DNA of 64,000 nucleotides from Methylophilus medardicus (GTDB lineage: Bacteria > Pseudomonadota > Gammaproteobacteria > Burkholderiales > Methylophilaceae): NCBI RefSeq assembly GCF_006363955.1, contig NZ_CP040948.1:2170001-2234000 (forward strand), in the 5' to 3' direction. Under the pieces are notes generated by a model that was not told the DNA's origin, made no database searches, and saw only the letters and a program-made list of their open reading frames with translations. Numbering within the stretch: position 1 is the first letter of the stretch; every line of letters begins with the position of its first letter. The position numbers were made by a program, and so were the translations under genes. Below are positions 55,270 through 63,303 of the stretch, piece by piece.

Positions 55270-57155
55270 TCGTTGACACCCACTCAAGACGCTTTGCTTA
55301 TTTTGCACGCCAGCGGTGGTTGCGCGGCATACTCTGCTTGCTGTTGGTGTGTGCGCCCTTTCCTACCATGGCTGCAATTGCCAGTGGCGTCAATCTGACC
55401 CAGGGCTGGTTCACGCCCAATGCACAAACCACGCCGCCCAATGCGCAAGCAGCTTGGCAAGCGGTGAATATGCCTGATCTGTGGAAGATTCAACATCCAC
55501 AAGCCGATGGCCACGGCTGGTATCGATTTGAATTTGACTACCCCGGGCTAGACCCGCAACAGCTTTATGCACTTTATCTTTCACGACTAAGCCTCAATGG
55601 CGAGGCCTATTTGAACGGTCACAAAGTGGGCTCAGGGGGTGCATTCAGCGAGCCAGTCGCCCGCTACTGGAACCGTCCGCTGTTGTTTAACATCGCGCCC
55701 GGCGTGCTACAAACAAAACACAACACGCTCTATATTCGAATATTGGCACCACGCCATTCACAGGGCATGCTCTATGCGCCAGAGATCAACCTGCTGCAGA
55801 ACCTGCAGCCTCGTTATGAGCAGGCAAAGTTTATTCGCATCACCCTTAATCAAACCTCAAGCTTGCTGATTATCGGTATCGGCTTGTTAATGCTGAGCTT
55901 GTGGTGGCGACGCCGACAAGACACAGCATATGGCTTGTTTGGTTTGGCCGCTTTTATCTGGGCGTTGCAATCACTCAATTTTTATATCATCACGGCACCG
56001 CTGCCTACCCCGCAGTGGGAGCTATTGGTCAATGCCAGCTTTCAAGCCATTGCGACTTTGTGGCTCATTTCGTTGCTGGATTTTGTCGGTATTCGTCTGC
56101 AGCGGTTTAACCGCCTGCTATGGGCCATGTTAGTGCTTTCACCGATCAGCTTGTGGTGTATGCCCGCGGCTTATTTCACCCTAGCGACGGATTTCTGGCA
56201 TCTGTTGACCATGGCAGTGGTGGTGTTTGGCCTCACGCTGCTGGCCAGAGAAGGCTTTGTGCATCGTAATAAAGACGCAAATTTACTGCTACTGACACTG
56301 AGTCTGATTTTGCTGTTTGCTTTTCATGACTGGCTGATCCATACCAACATTGCAGGACTCAACCAATGGATGACTGGGGAAGAATATCTGATGCAGTTTT
56401 CTGCCCCCGTGCTATTTCTGATCGTGGGCCTGATGATGACCTCGCGCTACGTGGGCGCACTCAATAACTACGAGCAACTCAACTTGCAACTTGAACAACG
56501 GGTCATTTCAAAACACCAAGAACTCAACCAAAACTTTCAACAATTACAATCGATTCTCAAAGAGCAGGCCACGCTTGAAGAACGCGAGCGCATCTATCAG
56601 GATTTGCATGACGATCTTGGTGCGAAGTTGCTCACGCTGGTGTATCGGGCGCAAACACCGCACAACGCCGAGCTGGCCCGATCTGCGTTGCAAGACTTGC
56701 GCGATGTGGTCTCGCGTGCCGGCGCAGAGAGTGTACCCGTCACTTATGCCATGGCAGATTACCGCATTGAATGCGAAAAACGGCTAAGTGATGTGCATAT
56801 TCAGCTGATTTGGGATAACCAAATTTGTGAGGAGCACCTGCACCTAACACAACCGCAAGTGCTCAATCTAGGCCGGATTATTCGCGAAGCCGTCTCCAAC
56901 GTCATTCGGCATGCCCAGGCTACGCGTGTGAGCATCCGTTTGTGTGCAAATCATGCCTACTTGCAACTAGATATCTGCGATGACGGCATCGGCTTGCCCA
57001 ACACTCACGACAATACCAAAGGACGTGGTTTAAGCAATATCCAAAAACGGGCCGCGCTATTGGGCGGAGAAATCCACTTTGCGTCCGCTGACAACGGCGG
57101 ACTTCGACTGAGCCTCCGCCTGCCCCGGCAACATTTACAAGTCAAACAGACCTGA
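55266..57155 (+). CDS. Membrane sensor histidine kinase with sugar-binding-like sensor domain
   Basis: A 629-residue kinase. A signal peptide/first helix (about 18-38) is followed by a periplasmic jelly-roll resembling the GH2 sugar-binding/7TMR-DISM extracellular domains (GHGWYRFEFDYPG, LYLSRLSLNGEAYLNGHKVG). Seven or so membrane helices (about 195-405) and a coiled coil (about 410-440) come next. The HisKA_3 dimerisation domain has His448 in IYQDLHDDLGAKLL. The HATPase has an N box REAVSNVIRHA, DDGIGLP and GRGLSNI. This is the NarX/DesK type that pairs with NarL-type regulators. It overlaps the OM gene by 4 nt. Confidence 0.9.
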   Translation: MIVDTHSRRFAYFARQRWLRGILCLLLVCAPFPTMAAIASGVNLTQGWFTPNAQTTPPNAQAAWQAVNMPDLWKIQHPQADGHGWYRFEFDYPGLDPQQLYALYLSRLSLNGEAYLNGHKVGSGGAFSEPVARYWNRPLLFNIAPGVLQTKHNTLYIRILAPRHSQGMLYAPEINLLQNLQPRYEQAKFIRITLNQTSSLLIIGIGLLMLSLWWRRRQDTAYGLFGLAAFIWALQSLNFYIITAPLPTPQWELLVNASFQAIATLWLISLLDFVGIRLQRFNRLLWAMLVLSPISLWCMPAAYFTLATDFWHLLTMAVVVFGLTLLAREGFVHRNKDANLLLLTLSLILLFAFHDWLIHTNIAGLNQWMTGEEYLMQFSAPVLFLIVGLMMTSRYVGALNNYEQLNLQLEQRVISKHQELNQNFQQLQSILKEQATLEERERIYQDLHDDLGAKLLTLVYRAQTPHNAELARSALQDLRDVVSRAGAESVPVTYAMADYRIECEKRLSDVHIQLIWDNQICEEHLHLTQPQVLNLGRIIREAVSNVIRHAQATRVSIRLCANHAYLQLDICDDGIGLPNTHDNTKGRGLSNIQKRAALLGGEIHFASADNGGLRLSLRLPRQHLQVKQT

Positions 57156-57183
57156 CCCTAGTCGCTTGCTTTACCCTGTTCTG

Positions 57184-57226
57184 CCCCCCTGTTCAGGGGG
57201 TGCACTTAGCACACAAAACTCACTAG
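57184..57226 (+). promoter_or_regulatory. Palindromic operator and -10-like element, PEP-CTERM gene at 57271
   Basis: CCCCCCTGTTCAGGGGG (57184-57200) is followed exactly 22 nt later by CTAGTAT (CTAG at 57223-57226). The ATG is 45 nt further on. The layout matches the sites at 53149-53192 and 53938-53980. Confidence 0.7.
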
Positions 57227-57270
57227 TATTGGATCGTATTAATTTAGCCATCCATTCACAGGAGATGTTT

Positions 57271-57960
57271 ATGAGTTCATGCAAAAAGTACCTAAGCCGG
57301 ATTGTTGTGGCAGCATTATTCGCAAGTAGCTTCACTGCCGCACAAGCTGCAACTTCAACGGCAATCTTCTGGGGGCCAAGCGCTTACCTTTCCGCAAATG
57401 ATATTCCTGTCGGTTTTTATGCCGGCGGCAGCCCACAGCTGCTAGACACGCTTGAGGATGGTTCGTTGGATGCCTCTCTGAGCGCAAATAATGGCGCTGT
57501 GTATGGCCCTACTGGCATTGCAGATTCGGTAGATTCGGATGATGGCAACATTGACGGCTTCGGGACCGCCGGGCGCAGTTGGTTTTCCGGCACAGTGACG
57601 TTTACCTTTGTTGGCAACGGCCCCTTGCCAACCGCCTTTGGTCTCGTCTGGACCGATGGCTCAGGCACAATTACCTTTAGTGCCCAAGATGCCAATGGTC
57701 AATCGCTTGGCTCTAACGCATTTAATGGGATTCCAGACAACACTTTTGGCGGCACCACCGGCGATGACCGTTTTTTTGGAGTGCAATTTGCAGGTGGGAT
57801 TAAATCGATCACGATCGGCACAGGCGGTGGCATTGAAGTAGATCATATCCAGTATGGACAAATGGTGAGCAGCGTGCCGGAGCCATCTTTAGCCCTAATG
57901 TTAAGCCTGGGCTTGATGAGTCTAATTAATCTGCGTCGTAAAAACGATACCACTACTTAA
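57271..57960 (+). CDS. PEP-CTERM sorting domain protein
   Basis: A 229-residue exported protein. Signal peptide about 1-25 ending AQA, a Gly/Ser/Asp-rich beta body, and the C-terminal sorting signal VPEPSLALMLSLGLMSL followed by NLRRKN. ATG 57271 has GGAG 6 nt upstream; the in-frame ATG two codons earlier directly abuts the GGAG and is unlikely. It follows the kinase gene by 115 nt with its own operator-promoter and precedes a second exported protein by 46 nt. Confidence 0.88.
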   Translation: MSSCKKYLSRIVVAALFASSFTAAQAATSTAIFWGPSAYLSANDIPVGFYAGGSPQLLDTLEDGSLDASLSANNGAVYGPTGIADSVDSDDGNIDGFGTAGRSWFSGTVTFTFVGNGPLPTAFGLVWTDGSGTITFSAQDANGQSLGSNAFNGIPDNTFGGTTGDDRFFGVQFAGGIKSITIGTGGGIEVDHIQYGQMVSSVPEPSLALMLSLGLMSLINLRRKNDTTT

Positions 57961-58006
57961 AAATGACGGCCTGATTGATTCATATTTTTGCAATAGGGAG
58001 AACCGC

Positions 58007-58762
58007 ATGTATCGTCTAATCACTCAGGTCATCGCTATTTGCTTTGCCAGTACGATGGCCGCCCCGGCTTCTGCTGCATTCACGGTTTACAGCGATCAAG
58101 CAAGTTTTTTAGCCGCAGCAGGCACACTCAGCACCGAAACCTTTAACAATGTGAGTGCTGATATTGCCGCCAGCAGCGCAGGGGCGGCGATCGCCGATTT
58201 CACCGTCAATGGGAATGCGATAGTTGACGCGCCGTCAACCTCGATAGACATCAACGGCACAGGCAACCTTTACCTCAACATCTCTTACGGTGGCTGGGCG
58301 GACTTGATATTTAATCAGCCGATCACCGCATTTGGCATGAAGATGAACAATAGTCGCCTGCAGTTACTATCTATCAATATTGACCGTATTGGGACCGGCA
58401 CGGGTGAATATCATCACATTGCTTCGTATGCAGCGCCCGACCCTTATGTCAATGATCAATCTTTCAACGGGTTTCTCGGCTTCACCTCTGATATGGCATT
58501 TAACCGTATTGTATTTTCAGGGACCGGATGTTGTGCCAGTACATTTGCTGTGGATGATGTGGTCTACGCCACGACCCTCGCCAACCCGGTGCCTGAGCCA
58601 CTTAATCGAAGCTTGCTAGGCAGTGGTTTGGTCACCTTGCTTATACTTAGCAGAAAAAACGCGGTGATTCAGCTTGCCTTGGCACTTGCTGGTGCACATA
58701 CCGCGCATAGTGCCAACGCAAATGCTAGCGCATCAACTTCACTTAGGCATCTTTCCACTTAA
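58007..58762 (+). CDS. PEP-CTERM-like exported protein with an abnormal C-terminal extension
   Basis: A 251-residue protein: signal peptide about 1-24 (ending ASA), a beta-rich body with a GCCAS pair, then PVPEPLNRSLLGSGLVTLLILSRKN, a normal PEP-CTERM signal ending near residue 219. About 32 further residues follow (ALALAGAHTAHSANANASAS...), where typical family members stop. The extension overlaps the convergent redoxin gene by 20 nt. A lost stop codon or frameshift near 58665 is likely; the sorting signal may or may not still function. GGGAGA precedes the ATG. Confidence 0.75.
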   Translation: MYRLITQVIAICFASTMAAPASAAFTVYSDQASFLAAAGTLSTETFNNVSADIAASSAGAAIADFTVNGNAIVDAPSTSIDINGTGNLYLNISYGGWADLIFNQPITAFGMKMNNSRLQLLSINIDRIGTGTGEYHHIASYAAPDPYVNDQSFNGFLGFTSDMAFNRIVFSGTGCCASTFAVDDVVYATTLANPVPEPLNRSLLGSGLVTLLILSRKNAVIQLALALAGAHTAHSANANASASTSLRHLST

Positions 58763-59297
58763 TAGAGCAGCCGATGCTGGCAATCTGCTCGCGCGGACCT
58801 GCACCAGTCTCGGCCACCTGCTGCATGGCCTTAAATAACTCTCGTGTGCTCTCGGGGGCGGTCTCTTTACGGCTTTCATCAAAACGACCGCGGTACTGTA
58901 AGGCGAAATCTTTGTTAAAGCCAAAAAAATCTGGGGTGCACACCGCATCATAAGCTTTCGCGACCTGCTGGGTTTCATCCAGTAAATAGGCGAAGGGTAA
59001 CGCGAGTGCCTCAAACAATTTTTTCATCTCGCTAGGGCTGTCTTCAGGATAATCCGAGGGATCATTGGACATGATAGCCACCGTATTCACACCCAGTGCT
59101 TTTAATGCGGTGACGTCAGCGATCAAGCGCGGCAGAATTGCCTTCACATATGGGCAATGGTTACAGATAAACATTACCAGCAGGCCACGCGGGCCCATAC
59201 TGTCAGCAAGGCTGACCATACTGCCATAGACATCGGGCAGGTTGAATTCGGGGGCTTTCCAGCCAAAATCGCACACGGGTGGGCTAATGCTTGCCAT
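58743..59297 (-). CDS. Thioredoxin-fold redoxin (AhpC/TSA-like)
   Basis: A 184-residue cytoplasmic thioredoxin-fold protein with a CNHCPYV redox motif (Cys45/Cys48) and the AhpC/TSA-like segments APEFNLPDVYGSMVSLAD and FAYLLDETQQVAKAYDAVCTPDFFGFN. It belongs to the 'thioredoxin family protein' group that carries CxHCPY; probably a thiol oxidoreductase. Its 3' end overlaps the extension of the preceding exported protein gene. Confidence 0.88.
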   Translation of the reverse strand: MASISPPVCDFGWKAPEFNLPDVYGSMVSLADSMGPRGLLVMFICNHCPYVKAILPRLIADVTALKALGVNTVAIMSNDPSDYPEDSPSEMKKLFEALALPFAYLLDETQQVAKAYDAVCTPDFFGFNKDFALQYRGRFDESRKETAPESTRELFKAMQQVAETGAGPREQIASIGCSIKWKDA

Positions 59298-59400
59298 TAA
59301 AATGACTCCTGCTGATCATTGAAACCACTATGGTACGTGATTCAGTCGGTGAGGTGAATCTTGCTTTGATGCCGTGCCCGCTTTAGCCATTTTGGTTACA

Positions 59401-60144
59401 ATGACAAGCATGAGTAATTTACGATTTCATCATCCGTCAGCATTAACCATCGGCACACACACGGCCTTAAGCGAGAACGCCATGGCGCATGCCGTGCGGG
59501 TAATGCGTTTAAAAGTAGGGGATACGCTACATCTATTTTGCGGCGATGGGTTTGATTATGCCTGCGCCCTCACCAGCATTGAAAAAAAGTCTGCGCAGGT
59601 TGAGGTGCTCAGCCGCAAAGCCATTGAGTGTGAATCGCCGCTGTCGATCCGGCTGTTGCAGGGCATCTCCAGTGGGGATCGCATGGACTTCACCATTCAA
59701 AAAGCGGTTGAACTGGGTGTCACCGAGATTTATCCGTTGAGTACTGAGCGTTGTGTGACCAAGCTCAGTGGCGACCGTGCCGAAAAACGGACTGAACATT
59801 GGCAAGGGGTCGCCATCGCCGCCTGTGAGCAAAGTGGACGCGCCATTGTGCCCACCGTCCATGCCCCGCTCAGCTTAGTGCAATGCCTGGGCCAGCATGC
59901 CTCGCCAGAGACGCTCAACCTGATACTAGACCCCGTTGGCGCGCAGCGACTAGCCAGCTTTAGCAAGCCTCAACAAATGATTCAGTTATTGATCGGCCCC
60001 GAGGGCGGCTTAAGTGCGGCCGAAATTGCACTTGCCAGACAACACCACTTTCAATCGATCGTGATTGGCCCCCGCATCTTACGCACCGAAACCGCGGCAC
60101 TCACTGCGATCGCGAGCATGCAGGCGCTATGGGGCGACTTTTAG
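59401..60144 (+). CDS. rsmE: 16S rRNA (uracil1498-N3)-methyltransferase
   Basis: SPOUT-fold methyltransferase that methylates U1498 of 16S rRNA. The N-terminal PUA-like part shows RFHHPSAL and HAVRVMRLKVGD; the knot has LLIGPEGGLSAAEIALA and IGPRILRTETAALTAIASMQ, the SAM-binding signature. ATG 59401 (or 59410) is taken as start; a GTG 27 nt earlier is not convincing. Length (247 or 244 aa) is normal. The AEC transporter gene follows after about 100 nt. Confidence 0.94.
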   Translation: MTSMSNLRFHHPSALTIGTHTALSENAMAHAVRVMRLKVGDTLHLFCGDGFDYACALTSIEKKSAQVEVLSRKAIECESPLSIRLLQGISSGDRMDFTIQKAVELGVTEIYPLSTERCVTKLSGDRAEKRTEHWQGVAIAACEQSGRAIVPTVHAPLSLVQCLGQHASPETLNLILDPVGAQRLASFSKPQQMIQLLIGPEGGLSAAEIALARQHHFQSIVIGPRILRTETAALTAIASMQALWGDF

Positions 60145-60245
60145 CACCTAAGGAACCGATGCATCATGTTTCATGATCAAGCAACACTGGCGTGGATGGC
60201 TCGCGCCCCAATCCACACCCACGGCTTTCTCAAGAGGCGTTGCGC

Positions 60246-61190
60246 ATGCTCGCAGTAATGTTGCAGATGGCGCTGCTGATCGCCACCGGCATCCTCTGGC
60301 AACGGTTCGCTCCTCAGCATATCTCCGGGCTATCACACAGACGGGCACTAACGGATCTGGTATTTTGTATTTTGTTACCGGCTCTGGTGTTGGATATTTT
60401 ATGGCGAGCGCCCTTTGATGCGACCACGCTCAGCTTCGCGCTGACAGCCCTGAGTCGTCTGACCGTGGCAGCGGTGTGCATGTGGCTAACGCTACAACTG
60501 TTGCAGCGACTGATGCCCATTTCGCGCGCCCAGCAAGGTGCGCTGATGTTGGCGGCGATCTTCCCCAATGCGACCTACTTGGGGCTACCAGTCACCAGTG
60601 AGGTACTGGGCGACTGGACACACGAAATTGTGCTTAAATTTGACCTTTTCGCCTGTACACCTGTGTTACTCACGCTCGGCATGCTGCTCGCGCAAAGCTA
60701 CGGCCAAACCGAACAAAAATCCCATCCCTTACGTGCGCTATTGACCGTACCGCCACTGTGGGCGTTGTTGCTAGCAACCGTGCTCAATCTCTGGCAAGTG
60801 CCGCAACCGGTCATGATCGCGCATGCCCTACACACCTTGGCAGGTGGCGTGGTGCCATTGATGCTGATTGCCCTAGGCATGAGCATCCGCTGGGATACTT
60901 TTAAACTCAGACTCATCCCTTTGCTATTGCCTGTATGCCTCATCGGATTATGTATTGCCCCCATCGCAGCATGGTGGGTGGCTAAAGCGCTTGGACTACA
61001 CGGCGAGCAACTCACTGCCTGCGTGCTACTGGCGGCCATGCCAACCATGGTGTTCGGGATCGTGATTTGTGAGCGATATCGTCTTGATGGCGCCTTGTAC
61101 GCTGCTGCGGTGTTTATGAGCACCCTACTCAGCATCGGTAGCCTTTCAGTCTGGTTTACGGTGTTGCAATCCCCAGCTGCGGGCACTTGA
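60246..61190 (+). CDS. AEC family transporter (auxin efflux carrier-like)
   Basis: A 314-residue inner-membrane protein with about ten helices in two halves. The family pattern is seen in LVFCILLPALVLDILW near residue 45, the first-half-ending GALMLAAIFPNATYLGLPVTSEVLG and the second-half AMPTMVFGIVICERYRLDGA. Such carriers export organic acids or amino-acid-like compounds; the substrate cannot be told. GAGG lies 8 nt before ATG 60246; the upstream GTG start at 60192 is less likely. Confidence 0.88.
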   Translation: MLAVMLQMALLIATGILWQRFAPQHISGLSHRRALTDLVFCILLPALVLDILWRAPFDATTLSFALTALSRLTVAAVCMWLTLQLLQRLMPISRAQQGALMLAAIFPNATYLGLPVTSEVLGDWTHEIVLKFDLFACTPVLLTLGMLLAQSYGQTEQKSHPLRALLTVPPLWALLLATVLNLWQVPQPVMIAHALHTLAGGVVPLMLIALGMSIRWDTFKLRLIPLLLPVCLIGLCIAPIAAWWVAKALGLHGEQLTACVLLAAMPTMVFGIVICERYRLDGALYAAAVFMSTLLSIGSLSVWFTVLQSPAAGT

Positions 61191-61667
61191 GCAAACAACC
61201 GGCACAGCACCCTCCTACGTCATATGACGTGTTGCCTCGCCCCCTCACCCTTTTTATGATGTGAGCTATTCGGTGCGTGTTTGATACAACACGCATTCAG
61301 CACCGCCCAAATGATGTGGTCACATGGTTGCCAGGTTGAAAAAAATATGGCTAAGCGACCAGCCGAACCACAAATGCGTTGGGATGCAAGGTTTTACCGG
61401 ATGCGAAAATAGGAAGAACGCTGGTTTTAGCTTATTTTCGCCCCCGGAATGGGCAACGCTGACAACAGGTATTGAGCAAACGGCCGAGCAACCGTGTTCA
61501 TCGTTCAATGTGCCTGACGCCAGTGAGTTGATGTTGACGTAGTCTCTCTGTTCTTGACCTCATATGACGGCTTATGCCGTCATTTTTTTCATCTTTATCC
61601 GCTATAAATTTGCATTTAAAGCTATATCAAATTACTATTTTGCAAAACAACCTCTTTATTTGCAAAT
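61191..61667. other. Gene-poor interval before argA, with an orphan terminator
   Basis: About 480 nt without a convincing gene. A frame at 61324-61542 (72 codons) has no recognisable motif and no ribosome-binding site. Two copies of TCATATGACG lie at 61221-61230 and 61560-61569. The first sits in the palindrome ACGTCATATGACGT. A good terminator at 61564-61589 is 370 nt past the last gene, which would fit a small RNA or a long 3' UTR. Confidence 0.5.
61564..61589 (+). terminator. Intrinsic terminator upstream of argA
   Basis: ATGACGGC pairs with GCCGTCAT around TTAT, followed by seven T. It ends a transcript from the 61.2-61.6 kb interval or the AEC transporter gene and insulates argA. Confidence 0.85.
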
Positions 61668-61709
61668 ATGATTGGCAATAACATTAGGAATTTGCGTAAA
61701 TCGCAAAAT
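61606..61709 (+). promoter_or_regulatory. Array of TTTGCA-centred motifs around the argA start
   Basis: AAATTTGCATTT (61606-61617), ATTTTGCAAAA (61637-61647), ATTTGCAAAT (61658-61667, a perfect palindrome touching the ATG) and ATTTGCGTAAATCGCAAAAT (61690-61709, inside the coding region) repeat the same half-site. They are candidate operators for the HTH domain encoded by this gene. Confidence 0.6.
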
Positions 61710-63236
61710 CTAACCTTACAACAACTCGCCGCCCGCATGGGCACAGATGCGAGTAACTTGTCGCGCATTGAACGCGGCGAGATCGGCATTTCAGAAGCGT
61801 TGTTACGTGCGGCTGCACAAGCACTCAACACCACGCCGGGGCGCTTGTACGATGCCGACCTCACGCCAGTCTCACTCACCAATACACCGCCTGCGATCCT
61901 ATCCCAGGCCAACAGCAAAGACTTTGTGCATTGGTTTCGCTCGGCAGCGCCTTATATTCATGCCTTTGGCGGCAGCACCTTTGTGATTGCCTTTGGGGGT
62001 GAAGTGGTCAGCGAGCAACAATTCATTGCACTCTCACACGACCTGAACCTGCTCGCCAGTCTAGAGGTTCGGTTGGTACTGGTGCATGGCGCACGTCCAC
62101 AAATTGAGCACCGCCTCAAACGCGACAACCTCACCCCTAAACTCCACAATGGTTTACGGATTACCGATGATGCCGCGATGCAAGCGGTAAAAGAGGCCAA
62201 TGGCGCCATTCGCGTCGAGATTGAATCACTACTTTCAATGGGGATTGCCAATTCCCCCATGGCAGGAAGCGATATCCGCGTCGCCAGCGGCAACTTTGTG
62301 ACGGCGAAACCGCTGGGAGTGCGCGACGGCGTTGACCTGCAACACACCGGTGAGGTGCGTAAAATTGATGCGATTGGGATTCAAAAACGGCTTGATGACG
62401 GTGAATTGGTGTTGTTGTCCCCCATGGGTTACTCGCCCACAGGCGAGACCTTTAACTTATCCCTTGAAGACGTTGCGGTGAGTGCCGCCGTTGCACTAGA
62501 TGCCGAAAAACTGATTTTTTTGATGGACTCCGCTGGGGTGCATAATCTACGCGGTGAACTACTGCGTGAGATGACTTCGGCCAAGGCCAAAAACCTGCTG
62601 CGCAACGTGCAGGAAAGCGATGTGCCTATCCACTACTCAGAAGACGTCAATTACTATTTGCCTGCCGCTGTCCGCGCCTGCGAACATGGCGTAACCAGAA
62701 CGCACCTAATTTCTCGTCATATTGACGGAGCCATTGTGCAGGAACTGTTTACCCGGCAAGGCATCGGCACCATGGTGACCGAACTGCCGTTAGAAACCAT
62801 GCGCCAAGCGAATATTGACGATGTGGGCGGCATTCTGATGTTGATTGAACCGCTCGAAAATGAAGGCATTTTGGTGCGTCGCGGGCGCGAACGGATCGAA
62901 ATGGAGATCAATTATTTTTACGTGATGGAACATGACAACCGGGTCATCGGTTGCGCCGCGCTCTATCCGTTCGCACAAGAGAAAATGGTGGAGTTTGCCT
63001 GCCTAGCGATTGACCCAAGTTATCGCGGAGGCGGCCGTGGCGACAAACTATTCAATTATTGTCAGGCACAAGCCAGTCAAAAGGGTTTTAAACGGTTATT
63101 CTGCCTGACCACGCGCACTGAGCACTGGTTTCTCGAGCGCGGCTTTACTGAGCAAAATATTGATCAGCTGCCTGATGAAAAACAAAAACTTTACAATTTT
63201 CAAAGAAAATCCAAAGTTTTCATCAAACCCTTATGA
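61668..63236 (+). CDS. argA: N-acetylglutamate synthase with N-terminal XRE helix-turn-helix domain
   Basis: A 522-residue fusion. Residues 1-64 are an XRE/Cro-type helix-turn-helix (RNLRKSQNLTLQQLAARMG, SNLSRIERGEIGIS, ALNTTPGRLYD). From about 85 to the end it is a full E. coli-type ArgA: amino-acid-kinase-fold domain (HAFGGSTFVIAFGGEVV, VHGARPQIE, SGNFVTAKPLGV) and GNAT acetyltransferase domain (ILVRRGREQ-like GILVRRGRERIEMEI, FACLAIDPSYRGGGRGDKL, YNFQRKSKV). E. coli ArgA has 443 residues and no HTH. ArgA acetylates glutamate as the first step of arginine synthesis, and arginine inhibits it through the kinase-fold domain. Only one in-frame ATG precedes the HTH; no ribosome-binding site is visible. 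argB follows after 70 nt. Confidence 0.9.
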   Translation: MIGNNIRNLRKSQNLTLQQLAARMGTDASNLSRIERGEIGISEALLRAAAQALNTTPGRLYDADLTPVSLTNTPPAILSQANSKDFVHWFRSAAPYIHAFGGSTFVIAFGGEVVSEQQFIALSHDLNLLASLEVRLVLVHGARPQIEHRLKRDNLTPKLHNGLRITDDAAMQAVKEANGAIRVEIESLLSMGIANSPMAGSDIRVASGNFVTAKPLGVRDGVDLQHTGEVRKIDAIGIQKRLDDGELVLLSPMGYSPTGETFNLSLEDVAVSAAVALDAEKLIFLMDSAGVHNLRGELLREMTSAKAKNLLRNVQESDVPIHYSEDVNYYLPAAVRACEHGVTRTHLISRHIDGAIVQELFTRQGIGTMVTELPLETMRQANIDDVGGILMLIEPLENEGILVRRGRERIEMEINYFYVMEHDNRVIGCAALYPFAQEKMVEFACLAIDPSYRGGGRGDKLFNYCQAQASQKGFKRLFCLTTRTEHWFLERGFTEQNIDQLPDEKQKLYNFQRKSKVFIKPL

Positions 63237-63303
63237 GTTTTTAGCTAAAATTCAGGCTGACGCTGATTAAACCTAATCGCCTGAAGATTGAATGAAAGTC
63301 TGA

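Noticed and set aside
61324-61542. 72-codon frame in the interval before argA
   Set aside because: No ribosome-binding site, no recognisable motif and no support from composition.
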